Source: Allgaiera indica (GTDB lineage: Bacteria; Pseudomonadota; Alphaproteobacteria; Rhodobacterales; Rhodobacteraceae). Taken from it: 64,000 bases of DNA. Position 1 is the first letter of the stretch, and each line of letters begins with the position of its first letter. Positions 56,220 through 64,000 of this stretch are shown one piece after another. The stretch lies in contig NZ_FNOB01000005.1 in the NCBI RefSeq assembly GCF_900106675.1, positions 62,001 through 126,000 of the forward strand, written 5' to 3'. The position numbers were made by a program, and so were the translations under genes. The notes beneath the pieces were generated by a model. The model was not told the origin of the DNA. It saw only the letters and a program-made list of their open reading frames with translations, and did no database searches.

Positions 56220-56411
56220 GACCCCATTGCTGGTGTTAATCTACCTTACCTGTGCTAGACTTGATCACAATAGCTCGACTGGGGATGAGTCGGGCGGGAT
56301 GAGCTAGCGGATAAGCGTGGACGAAGCGCAACATGCCGTAGGTTGATCCGGCTTTGACGCGAATGTCGGGCAGATCCTGAAGGGCGTGCAGGCAGGCATG
56401 GGGCAGGTTGT

Positions 56412-57866
56412 ATGATCGGGCGAAGGGGAACTCCTTCGGCGGGAGACGGGGTAAAACCCAGAGGGTTCGACGATTTCGAACTGCGCCTGGGCGATGTCAT
56501 GCGCGGAGAACGCGCGACACTCGGCAAGTCGCTTCTAGATGTTCAGCGCGAATTGAAGATCAAGGCGACCTATGTCGCGGCGATCGAGAATTGCGATGTC
56601 TCGGCCTTCGAGACACCTGGCTTCGTCGCGGGCTATGTGCGTTCCTACGCGCGCTATCTGGGAATGGATCCGGAATGGGCCTATGGCCGGTTCTGCGAAG
56701 AGGCCGACTTTTCCGTCGCCCATGGCCTTTCCGGTGCCGTCGGCGGCAAGACCAGCACGGCCGGCGGCGGCGCGACGGGCTGGGGCGCGAAGGCCGCGAA
56801 TTCCAAGCCGGGGGCCAAATCGGGGACCAAGGCACTGCCCGGATCGCTGGGCGGATTTGGCTTGGGCGGGCGCGGCGCACCGAAGGACGGCGCGAAATCC
56901 GTGCGCGCGGCCCCACAGGCCAAGCGCATGACCCATCGCGACCCGTTGGCCAACCCCAATGCCACCTTCGTTCCACGCTCTCCGGCGCTGCTGACCGAAT
57001 TCGAACCCCGCGCGCTGGGTTCGCTTGCCGTGCTGATCGCGCTGATCGCGGGCCTGGGCTACGGCGGCTGGGCGGTATTGCAGCAGGTGCAGCGCGTGCA
57101 GCTTGCCCCGGTCGATCAGGCCCCGGGCGCGGTGGCCGATCTGGACCCGCTGGCCAATGTCGCCGCCGCCCCGGACCAGCCCCAGGGCAAGACCGCCGAC
57201 GTGACCCTGCCCTCGAACGACCAGATGGACCGGCTTTATCGTCCGCAGGCGCTGCAGGTGCCGGTGATGGTGGCCCGCGACGGCCCGATCGCCGCGATCA
57301 AGCCCGGCTCTCTGGGGGCGCTTTCGGCCTCGGCGGATGATTCCGCAATGGATCTGGCCGATGGCGCGTCTACTACCTCTGCCACTACCTCTGCCACGCA
57401 GACCGCCAGCGGCCAGGATGCCGTCGCGGCCGCGGCCAATGCCGCGGTGGCCTCGCTTGCTGCCGGCGCGGCAGTGGGCGACGGACAGATCAAGGTGGTC
57501 GCCGACGCCGCCCCCGCCGTGCAGGTACTGGCGGTGCGCCCGGCCTGGGTGCGGGTGCGTGCCGCCGACGGCACCGTGCTGTTCGAGAAGATCCTCGACG
57601 CGGGCGAGCGCTACACCGTCCCCCAGAATGCCGAGCCCGCGACCCTGCGCGCCGGCAATTCCGGCGCGGTCTATTTCATCCTCGACGGCAAGGCCTATGG
57701 TCCGGCCGCCCCGGGCGCGCAGGTGATCAAGAAGCTGACACTGACGGCCAAGAACCTCGAGGACAGGTACAAGATCGCCGACCTGGCCCGCAACCCGGAT
57801 CTGGCCGGGGCCGTCGACGTGGCCCAGGCACAGCCGCAAAAGACGCCGGGCCAGGCCTCGCAATAG
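56412..57866 (+). CDS. rodZ: RodZ-like helix-turn-helix membrane protein
   Basis: The 484-residue protein has an N-terminal HTH_25 domain (FELRLGDVMRGERATLGKSLLDVQREL...VAAIENCDVSAFETPGFVAGYVRSYARYLGMDP), an Ala/Gly-rich linker, one membrane segment (LGSLAVLIALIAGLGYGGWAVL, about 210-231) and a C-terminal DUF4115 domain (VRPAWVRVRAADGTVLFEKILDAGERYTVP). RodZ links MreB to the cell-wall elongation machinery. The order rodZ-ispG is common in alphaproteobacteria. No strong ribosome site precedes the ATG. Confidence 0.9.
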   Translation: MIGRRGTPSAGDGVKPRGFDDFELRLGDVMRGERATLGKSLLDVQRELKIKATYVAAIENCDVSAFETPGFVAGYVRSYARYLGMDPEWAYGRFCEEADFSVAHGLSGAVGGKTSTAGGGATGWGAKAANSKPGAKSGTKALPGSLGGFGLGGRGAPKDGAKSVRAAPQAKRMTHRDPLANPNATFVPRSPALLTEFEPRALGSLAVLIALIAGLGYGGWAVLQQVQRVQLAPVDQAPGAVADLDPLANVAAAPDQPQGKTADVTLPSNDQMDRLYRPQALQVPVMVARDGPIAAIKPGSLGALSASADDSAMDLADGASTTSATTSATQTASGQDAVAAAANAAVASLAAGAAVGDGQIKVVADAAPAVQVLAVRPAWVRVRAADGTVLFEKILDAGERYTVPQNAEPATLRAGNSGAVYFILDGKAYGPAAPGAQVIKKLTLTAKNLEDRYKIADLARNPDLAGAVDVAQAQPQKTPGQASQ

Positions 57867-58089
57867 GGTCTGGCGCGCCGCCGGGGTCTTCGACCGCCAC
57901 CCTGGGCGCGCTCGGCGTGGTGATTTACCTGCCGGGTGAACGCGCCCGGGGCCGTGCTCCGGCCCGGGCCATGGCGGTGGCAACATTCACCCAAAGAATA
58001 AGAGCACGGCGGATGGCAAGGCCCGGTTGATGGCGGCGCCGTGCCGGGCTATCTGGGGGGCAGCGCCGCCGCCATTGCAGGAGCCCGAC

Positions 58090-59277
58090 ATGAGCCACAA
58101 CCCCGTCCGCCCCTGGCGCGACATCGCGCGCCGCAAATCGCGCCAGATCATGGTGGGCAATGTCGCCGTGGGCGGCGATGCGCCGATCTCGGTGCAGACC
58201 ATGACCAACACCGTCACCTCGGACGTCAAGGCCACCATCGAACAGGTGCAGCGCTGCGCCGACGCGGGCGCCGACATCGTGCGCGTCTCGACCCCCGACG
58301 AGGCCAGCACCCGCGCCCTGCGCGAGATCGTGGCCGAAAGCCCGGTGCCGATCGTCGCCGACATCCATTTCCACTACCGTCGCGCGATCGAGGCCGCCGA
58401 GGCCGGCGCCGCCTGCCTGCGCATAAACCCCGGCAACATCGGCGACCAGAAGCGCGTGAAGGAGGTCATCAAGGCCGCCCGCGACCACGGCTGTTCGATC
58501 CGCATCGGCGTGAATGCCGGCAGCCTGGAAAAGCACCTGCTGGAGAAATACGCAGAGCCCTGCCCCGACGCGATGCTGGAAAGCGGGCTCGACCATATCA
58601 AGATCCTGCAAGACAACGATTTCCACGACTTCAAGATCTCGATGAAGGCCTCGGACGTGTTCATGACCGCCGCCGCCTATCAGCAGTTGGCCGACGCCAC
58701 CGACGCGCCGATCCACCTGGGCATCACCGAGGCCGGCGGGATGCTGTCGGGCACGGTGAAATCGGCGATCGGGCTGGGCAACCTGCTGTGGATGGGGATC
58801 GGCGACACGATCCGCGTGTCGCTGTCCGCCGACCCGGTGCAAGAGGTCAAGGTCGGCTACGAGATCCTCAAGAGCCTGGGCCTGCGCCACCGCGGCGTCA
58901 CCATCATCTCCTGCCCGTCCTGCGCGCGCCAGGGCTTCGACGTGATCAAGACGGTGGCGGAGCTGGAGGACCGGCTGGCACATGTCACCACCTCGATGAG
59001 CCTGTCGATCATCGGCTGCGTGGTGAACGGCCCGGGCGAGGCGCTGATGACCGATCTGGGCTTTACCGGCGGCGGGGCGGGCAGCGGCATGGTCTATGTC
59101 GCGGGCCGGCAGAGCCACAAGATGTCGAACGACCGGATGATCGACCAGATCGTCGAGATGGTAGAGAAGCGCGCCGCCGAGCTGGAGGCCGAAGCCGCCG
59201 CCGAGGCCGCCAAGACCGCCGAAGCCGCGCCGGATGCGGATCCGGTCGCGCGGGTTCCGCAGAAATCCGCTCTCTAA
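58090..59277 (+). CDS. ispG: 4-hydroxy-3-methylbut-2-enyl diphosphate synthase IspG
   Basis: The 395-residue Fe-S enzyme of the MEP isoprenoid pathway converts MEcPP to HMBPP. Cluster cysteines are visible in [12 protein letters not shown] and GCVVNGPGE. The ATG at 58090 with AGGAG upstream gives the standard [20 protein letters not shown] start. The C-terminal 35 residues are an Ala/Glu-rich tail. Follows rodZ after 223 bases. Confidence 0.96.
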   Translation: MSHNPVRPWRDIARRKSRQIMVGNVAVGGDAPISVQTMTNTVTSDVKATIEQVQRCADAGADIVRVSTPDEASTRALREIVAESPVPIVADIHFHYRRAIEAAEAGAACLRINPGNIGDQKRVKEVIKAARDHGCSIRIGVNAGSLEKHLLEKYAEPCPDAMLESGLDHIKILQDNDFHDFKISMKASDVFMTAAAYQQLADATDAPIHLGITEAGGMLSGTVKSAIGLGNLLWMGIGDTIRVSLSADPVQEVKVGYEILKSLGLRHRGVTIISCPSCARQGFDVIKTVAELEDRLAHVTTSMSLSIIGCVVNGPGEALMTDLGFTGGGAGSGMVYVAGRQSHKMSNDRMIDQIVEMVEKRAAELEAEAAAEAAKTAEAAPDADPVARVPQKSAL

Positions 59278-59451
59278 GGGACTATTTCGCGCCGGACGGC
59301 GGGAACCTGCCGGGTCCGCCCCCGCGGGACCGGCAACTTGGCGCCGATCCGCCGGGGGCCTGCCATGGACCCGGATCCGGGGCAGCCGGTCGCCGGTTGT
59401 GGCAGCATCGAGGCGCGGATGTTCCGTCGCCTGAAACGGAGGATGCTAGTT

Positions 59452-60216
59452 ATGTCCACGATGTCAAAAAAGAATATCCTGCTGGCCACCGCGGCCGTCT
59501 CGGCGATGGCGCTGTCGGGCGTTTCCGTCGCCCAGGCAGAGACGGTGAACATCACCCAGCATGCAGACGGCAGCACCACCTCGCGCACCGTCAACAATGA
59601 CGGCTCGGTCACCACCACGACCACGACCCGCGCCATGGTGGTCAGTCCCTCGGTGATCATGGCCGGCCCGGGTACCACCTATACCCAGATCGAATCCGTG
59701 CCCTCGAACGCCGATCTGGCGCTGCAGGGCTGCCTGGCCAGCAATGACTGGTGCGAGGTCAGCTATGGCGGCAAGACCGGCTGGGTCTCGGCCCAGAACA
59801 TCCAGGTGGTGTCGGACGGTCAGGCCTATGCCGTAGGCCAGGCGCCTTCGAAGGTGCAGATCGAGACGCTGCACTACAACAAGAAGCGCGTGCGCAACGA
59901 CGCTGCCGCCGGTGCGATGGCGGGCGCGGTGACCGGGGCTGCCGTCGGCGGGCCTGTCGGCGCGGCCGTGGGCGGGCTGGTCGGTGCCGCGACCGGCGCG
60001 ATCGCGACCGGTCCGGACAAGACGGTGACCACCTATATCACCGAGCACCCGGTTCCCGCGGCGCAAATCTCGGGCACCATCCGCGAAGGTGTGGAAATTC
60101 CCTCGGGCGTCGCGCTGACGCCGGTGCCGCAATCGAACTACGCCTATTTCTATGCCGACGGGCGGCCGGTTGTGGTGAACCCGCAGACCCGCACCGTGGT
60201 GCGCGTGATCCACTGA
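59452..60216 (+). CDS. Secreted SH3-domain protein with glycine zipper and DUF1236
   Basis: The 254-residue protein has a signal peptide (SKKNILLATAAVSAMALSGVSVAQA), a Thr-rich stretch (GSVTTTTTTRA), a bacterial SH3 domain (VIMAGPGTTYTQIESVPSNA to KTGWVSAQNIQV), a glycine zipper (AGAMAGAVTGAAVGGPVGAA) and a C-terminal DUF1236 module (VTTYITEHPVPAAQ to VVRVIH). The glycine zipper suggests membrane association. The start at 59452 is chosen from several close ATGs for its GGAGG spacing of 9. Likely a cell-envelope protein. Confidence 0.82.
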   Translation: MSTMSKKNILLATAAVSAMALSGVSVAQAETVNITQHADGSTTSRTVNNDGSVTTTTTTRAMVVSPSVIMAGPGTTYTQIESVPSNADLALQGCLASNDWCEVSYGGKTGWVSAQNIQVVSDGQAYAVGQAPSKVQIETLHYNKKRVRNDAAAGAMAGAVTGAAVGGPVGAAVGGLVGAATGAIATGPDKTVTTYITEHPVPAAQISGTIREGVEIPSGVALTPVPQSNYAYFYADGRPVVVNPQTRTVVRVIH

Positions 60217-60321
60217 TCCGCCCCGCGGAAGCAAGACAGGAATGCGTCGCGTCGGACCCGGACGCTTGCGGCGGAAGCCCAAGGCCCCACCCCCGCGACA
60301 GCATTCCCAGCTGAACAGCTT

Positions 60322-60351
60322 GGCCGCCGAGACAGTCTCGGCGGCCATTTT
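60322..60351 (+). terminator. Strong hairpin terminator between SH3 gene and yciI gene
   Basis: GGCCGCCGAGAC-a-GTCTCGGCGGCC followed by ATTTT lies 105 bases after the SH3-protein stop, between convergent genes. The 12-bp GC-rich stem is very stable. The T-run faces the plus-strand gene, and none faces the other strand. Confidence 0.82.
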
Positions 60352-60632
60352 CATGCTGCACCCTGGTGAACCCGGTTCCAGGCAAGGATCCGGTGCGTCG
60401 CGCGCAAGCCCGAGGGCCAGAACGGATCCCGGCGGATCAGGGTTTCGATGTCCCGCGCGTCGTCGGCCTCTACCAGCCACAGGCCGCCCGCCGGATTGCC
60501 GGCTTCGGCCAGCGGGCCGGCGGCCTTGATCTGCGGGTTGGCCTGCAGAAACTTCAGATGCGCCGCCATATGTCGGCGCCGCAGGTCGGATGGCGCATCC
60601 GGATTGTCCTTGAAAAGCACCACATAGATCAT
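60351..60632 (-). CDS. YciI-like protein
   Basis: A 93-residue protein matching the YciI family (MIYVVLFKDNPDAPSDLRRRHMAAHL at the start, GGLWLVEADDARDIETLIRRDPF later), a ferredoxin-like fold with the conserved His and Asp. The role of YciI is uncertain. The start at 60632 has AAGGGATGC upstream. Divergent from a LysR regulator gene with 93 bases between starts, a common arrangement for a regulator and its target. Confidence 0.88.
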   Translation of the reverse strand: MIYVVLFKDNPDAPSDLRRRHMAAHLKFLQANPQIKAAGPLAEAGNPAGGLWLVEADDARDIETLIRRDPFWPSGLRATHRILAWNRVHQGAA

Positions 60633-60725
60633 CTTGCATCCCTTCGCGTCGGCGGCAGTTTCCGAAAACATCGCACTGCATGAACGCAGCTTGAAGAAGC
60701 TTTCGTGCAGTTGCAGACTGCGTTG

Positions 60726-61580
60726 ATGCAGGATTGGGACGATCTCAGGCTGATCATGGTTGTTGGGCGACGCGGCGGGCTGGCGCCGGCCGGGCGCGAT
60801 CTTGGCCTGCATCCGACGACGGTCGCGCGCCGGCTCAATGCGCTCGAAGCGCGTCTCGGAGCGGCGCTGACCATCCGCGCGCACGACGGGCATATCGCGC
60901 TGACCGATGCCGGCCGCAGCCTTGCCGAACATGCCGCGGTGATGGAGACCGAGGCGCGCAAGGCTCATGAGGCGCTTGGCCGGTCCGTCGCGCGGATCGA
61001 GGCCGTCGTGCGCCTCACCGCCGTTCCCGTCCTGACGGACAGGTTCCTGGCACCACGTATTGGGACGCTCCTGGCGGCGCATCCCGGGCTGCGCGTGGAA
61101 CTCGTCGCCGATGCCCGCGACCTCAACCTGACCCTGCGCGAGGCCGATCTTGCGATACGCCTGGCGCGGCCCACGGCGGGTGGGGCACAGGTTACGGCGC
61201 GCCGCATCGGCGATCTGACCTATGGGGTCTTCGGCACCCCCGATGCACCGGCCAGGTGGATCAGCTATGACCCGTCGCTTGCACATCTTCCGCCCGCAGG
61301 CTTCATCGCGGCGCAGGGCGGAACGTCGGCCGCTGTGGCGGTGACAGACGCCAATACCGCCCAGGAAGCCGCGGCCGCCGGGCTTGGCTGGGCGGTCCTG
61401 CCGGTGATCGTCGGCGCCGCCGATCCAAGGCTGGTGCGGATCGCCGCGGCGCGCCCGCCGGCGCGCGAAGTCTGGCTTCTGTCGCATGTCTCGCAAAAGG
61501 GGCTGGCGGGCGTCGCCGCCGTGGCCGACTGGCTGGCAGGGCTCGACTGGTCCGCGCGCCAGATGACATCCGGCGCGTAG
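60726..61580 (+). CDS. LysR-family transcriptional regulator
   Basis: The 284-residue protein has an N-terminal winged helix-turn-helix (DWDDLRLIMVVGRRGGLAPAGRDLGLHPTTVARRLNALEARLG) and a LysR substrate-binding domain (EAVVRLTAVPVLTDRFLAPRIGTLLAAHPGLRVEL...). The ATG at 60726 is preferred over the GTG at 60705. Its divergent neighbour is the YciI gene; an inverted repeat AGCTT-gaag-AAGCT (60688-60701) lies between them. The ligand is unknown. Confidence 0.88.
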   Translation: MQDWDDLRLIMVVGRRGGLAPAGRDLGLHPTTVARRLNALEARLGAALTIRAHDGHIALTDAGRSLAEHAAVMETEARKAHEALGRSVARIEAVVRLTAVPVLTDRFLAPRIGTLLAAHPGLRVELVADARDLNLTLREADLAIRLARPTAGGAQVTARRIGDLTYGVFGTPDAPARWISYDPSLAHLPPAGFIAAQGGTSAAVAVTDANTAQEAAAAGLGWAVLPVIVGAADPRLVRIAAARPPAREVWLLSHVSQKGLAGVAAVADWLAGLDWSARQMTSGA

Positions 61581-61851
61581 AGGCGCGCCGCAGCCGCCCC
61601 TGGACACGCCCCGGGCCGGGCACACCGCGGTTCGCCGACGGCGCCTTGGCAAGCCGCCCGGATCAAGGGCGACGCCGGCCCTTCCGGGGTGCCAGCGACC
61701 TGTCCCGCCAGAGCCGGCCTTTCAATGCCCCCTTCCCCCGCTGCGCCGCGCTCGACGCCGCGCCGGTGGTCACACCCGTCCGCGGGATCCTTCCGCCCCG
61801 GGGGAATGCGCCCGACGATCTTGGCTGCCAGCCTGCGGGCGAGATGCCCCG

Positions 61852-62634
61852 TCAGCCGTCCTCGCGCCGGGTCTGGGCGATCAGACCCCGCAGTTGCGCA
61901 TAGGGCACATAGCCACGCAGCAGCTGGTCGCCCAGCACGAAGGTGGGCGTTCCGTTGATCTGCAACCGATCCGCCAGGGCGCTGTTGCGCGCCAGGATAT
62001 GCGCCACCTCCGGGCCCGCCATCGCCGTCTTCACCGCGTCGAAATCGACGCCGATCTTGCCGGAAAGACGTGTCAGCGCGGCGTCGTTGATTGGGCCGGT
62101 CAGTACCATCAGCGCATCATGGGCCTTGGCATAGGCCGCGTCCCCCGCCACCTGACGCACCGCCAGCGCATAGCGTGCGCCGACCACCGAATCCGGCGTC
62201 AGGATCGGCAATTCCTTGACGATGAAGCGAACCTTGCCATCCGCCTTCAGCAGCCGGGTGATGTCGGGAAGCGCCTTGCGGCAATAGCCGCATCGGTAAT
62301 CCATGAACTCGACCAGCGTGACGTCGCCATCCGGATTGCCGCCGACCCAGGAGGTCGGGTCGTCGAAGATCGCCTTGGCATTGGCCTTGATCAGCGCCGC
62401 GTCATCGGCGGCCTGGGCCTCGGCCTGGCGCGCCTGCAGCTTGTCGATCGCCTCGACCAGCACTTCGGGATGTTCGAACAGATAGGCCCGCACCGCCCGG
62501 CCGAAATCGGCCTTCTGTTGCGGGGTCATATGCTTGAGATCGAACCCGTCGGCGGCCGCGGCGGCCCCGGCCGACAAAGCCAGTCCCAGTGCCGCGGCCA
62601 GCAGCGCGCGGTGGGGGGGCCGGAAACGGATCAT
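61852..62634 (-). CDS. DsbA-family periplasmic thiol oxidoreductase
   Basis: The 260-residue protein has a signal peptide (ALLAAALGLALSAGAAAAADG), a short N-terminal helical domain (about 35-90) and a thioredoxin-like domain with Cys115-Gly-Tyr-Cys118 in FMDYRCGYCRKA and the cis-proline loop INGTPTFVLG. This CGYC site and the helical insertion resemble ScsC/BdbD-type disulphide catalysts. It should introduce or isomerise disulphides in exported proteins. The ATG at 62634 has GGGAGAAAG upstream. Confidence 0.88.
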   Translation of the reverse strand: MIRFRPPHRALLAAALGLALSAGAAAAADGFDLKHMTPQQKADFGRAVRAYLFEHPEVLVEAIDKLQARQAEAQAADDAALIKANAKAIFDDPTSWVGGNPDGDVTLVEFMDYRCGYCRKALPDITRLLKADGKVRFIVKELPILTPDSVVGARYALAVRQVAGDAAYAKAHDALMVLTGPINDAALTRLSGKIGVDFDAVKTAMAGPEVAHILARNSALADRLQINGTPTFVLGDQLLRGYVPYAQLRGLIAQTRREDG

Positions 62635-62890
62635 GCGCTTTCTCCCTCTTGGTCGCGTCCGGGACAGCCAGGCCCGAATCCGCCTTTTCCCAAGCATCGC
62701 AGATCGGCGGGACAGGACAATCCCTGCGCGGCTTTGCCGCAAAAGCGCACCCCCGGCATCCGCCTTCGCGCCCCCCCCCGCGCACTGCCCCATTTGCCCC
62801 ACGGCTTTCTGTGGTGCCCCAGCACCCTGCCCGGCCCTTGCCGATCCCGCCGCGTCCGCCTAGCAAGGGCCAAACCACCGGAGGGAGACC

Positions 62891-63337
62891 ATGCCGCAGA
62901 CCGAGATCCGCTTTGCCGAGGCCGGGGACGAAGCCGCCTGGCGCGCGCTGTGGGCCGCCTATCTGGCGTTCTACGACACAAGACTGCCCGAAGCCGTGAC
63001 CGACGCCACCTGGGCGCGCATCCTTGACCCCGCCCATCCGATGGGGCTGCGGCTGGCACTGGTCGACGGGGCGCCTGCAGGCTTTGCGCTGCACCTGCCG
63101 CATGCCTCCAGCTGGTCGCCGGGCGACGATTGCTATCTAGAGGACCTGTTCGTCGATGCAAGCGCGCGCGGCCGGGGCCTGGGCCGGGCGCTGATCGAGG
63201 ATCTGGTTGCATTGTGCCGCGACCGGGGCTGGGCGCGGCTTTACTGGCTGACCGATCGCGACAACCAGCGTGCCCGCGCGCTGTACGACAGCTTCACGCC
63301 CAGCGACAATCACCTGCGCTACCGGCTGAAACCCTGA
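62891..63337 (+). CDS. GNAT N-acetyltransferase
   Basis: The 148-residue protein has the GNAT fold with the acetyl-CoA loop DLFVDASARGRGLGRALIEDLVALC and ends in the usual LTDRDNQRARALYDSFT. The acceptor is unknown. GGAGGGAGACC precedes the ATG. Compared with the broken copy at 7184 it is intact and only distantly similar. Confidence 0.9.
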   Translation: MPQTEIRFAEAGDEAAWRALWAAYLAFYDTRLPEAVTDATWARILDPAHPMGLRLALVDGAPAGFALHLPHASSWSPGDDCYLEDLFVDASARGRGLGRALIEDLVALCRDRGWARLYWLTDRDNQRARALYDSFTPSDNHLRYRLKP

Positions 63338-63365
63338 TCGGCCCCCCGGCGCGCGCAACCGGCCG

Positions 63366-64000
63366 CTAGGCCGGATCCAGCGGCACCACATCCACCGCAT
63401 GTTCGGTATGCTGCCCGCCGGTGGACCGCAGCGTGCCCCGCACCGGCGCGACATCGGCATAGTCGCGCCCATAGGACACCACGATGTGGTCGTCGCGCAC
63501 GAAGGTGTCGTTGGTGGGGTCGAATTCGACCCAGCCCATGTCGGACCCGCACCAGGCGCGCACCCAGGCATGCATCGCATCCGCGCCCTCCAGCCGCGGC
63601 TGGCCCGGCGGCGGCAGGGTGCGCAGGAACCCCGACACATAGCCCGCCGGAATGCCCAGGCCCCGCAGGCAGGCGATCATCACATGGCTGAAGTCCTGGC
63701 ACACCCCGCGGCGCTGCGCGAAGGCCTCGGCGGTGGGCGTGCGCGCATCGGTCGCCGCGGCGTCGAAGGCCATTTCCCGGTGCAGCGCGCCCCCCACCGC
63801 CTGCACCGCCTGCAGCGCGCTTTGCCCGGCGCCGGCATGGTCGCGCGCGAAGGCGGTCATCTCGGGGTCCGGCGCCACCCGGGCGGAACGGCCGAGGAAA
63901 TGGTGCGGCGCCTCGGGGCCCAGGTCCTGGCAGGCGCCGATCTCGGCCTCCAGCCCGGCCAGGCGCGGCGACAGGTCCATCCCCATCGCCGGGGTCGTCT
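63366..64000 (-). CDS. Transglutaminase-like cysteine protease family protein (5' end outside window)
   Basis: The frame is open to the right edge, so the N-terminal part is missing. The core includes the catalytic Cys in RRGVCQDFSHVMIACLR, His in GADAMHAWVRAW and Asp in GWVEFDPTNDTF, the triad of the bacterial transglutaminase-like family. Relatives, usually about 260-290 residues, begin with an N-terminal beta domain which should lie beyond 64000. A role in proteolysis or as a cross-linker is not fixed by sequence. Confidence 0.87.
   Translation of the reverse strand, partial: TTPAMGMDLSPRLAGLEAEIGACQDLGPEAPHHFLGRSARVAPDPEMTAFARDHAGAGQSALQAVQAVGGALHREMAFDAAATDARTPTAEAFAQRRGVCQDFSHVMIACLRGLGIPAGYVSGFLRTLPPPGQPRLEGADAMHAWVRAWCGSDMGWVEFDPTNDTFVRDDHIVVSYGRDYADVAPVRGTLRSTGGQHTEHAVDVVPLDPA

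Overview
The window is GC-rich, gene-dense chromosomal DNA from an alphaproteobacterium of the Rhodobacterales (Rhodobacter/Rhodovulum/Paracoccus-like). The call rests on a HemA closely resembling Rhodobacter HemA and preceded by a perfect FNR box, the alphaproteobacterial ATP synthase zeta subunit, ChpT, the obg-proB-proA, rodZ-ispG and olsB-olsA arrangements, an Entner-Doudoroff edd-eda pair, cytochrome c' and many small Rhodobacterales-type proteins. Nearly everything is core genome. I see no rRNA, tRNA, prophage or CRISPR array.

Layout. 1-7040: Ppx/GppA phosphatase (cut by the edge), glpX, isochorismatase-like hydrolase, a secreted alpha/beta hydrolase whose nucleophile position is Phe, pepF, pirin. 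7184-9929: a broken GNAT gene, a GFA-type zinc protein, purS and purC, and the divergent zeta-subunit gene. 10256-14242: a homocysteine methyltransferase, a PA0069-type radical SAM protein, a B12-binding corrinoid protein, a small membrane protein and a DUF1638 protein; this looks like part of a split cobalamin-dependent methionine synthase system. 14243-17170: a decayed mobile island (IS91-type integrase and transposase remnants plus a frameshifted IS1182-type element) bounded by a 15-bp direct repeat that copies the end of the DUF1638 gene. 17248-24677: msrA-msrB, rlmE, then an L,D-transpeptidase / LpxD-like / ACP / ketoacyl synthase cluster with a divergent MepK-like peptidase.

24792-35421: hpt with a small membrane protein, a COQ10-like protein, cytochrome c' and a diheme cytochrome c, lipA, an M48 protease, a PIN protein overlapping rlmI, and edd-eda under a perfect LacI-type operator. 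35411-47663: glnE, ybaK, a DUF2852 gene behind two identical palindromic operators, an RDD protein, obg-proB-proA, chpT, olsBA and a thiE-like gene. 47767-64000: prfC, a YiiX-like hydrolase, an aminotransferase, a DUF1344-type protein, an M20 dipeptidase, hemA, rodZ-ispG, an SH3/DUF1236 envelope protein, YciI with a divergent LysR regulator, a DsbA-family protein, GNAT, and a transglutaminase-like protein cut by the right edge.

Between the genes lies a dispersed repeat family with core GAGTATTTNNNNCCAAGATGAAG. It occurs singly, as inverted pairs forming long hairpins (one with perfect 26-bp arms), and in a longer form beginning GGTTTCACACCCCG. Family names come from recognising motifs by eye. 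No database search was run.
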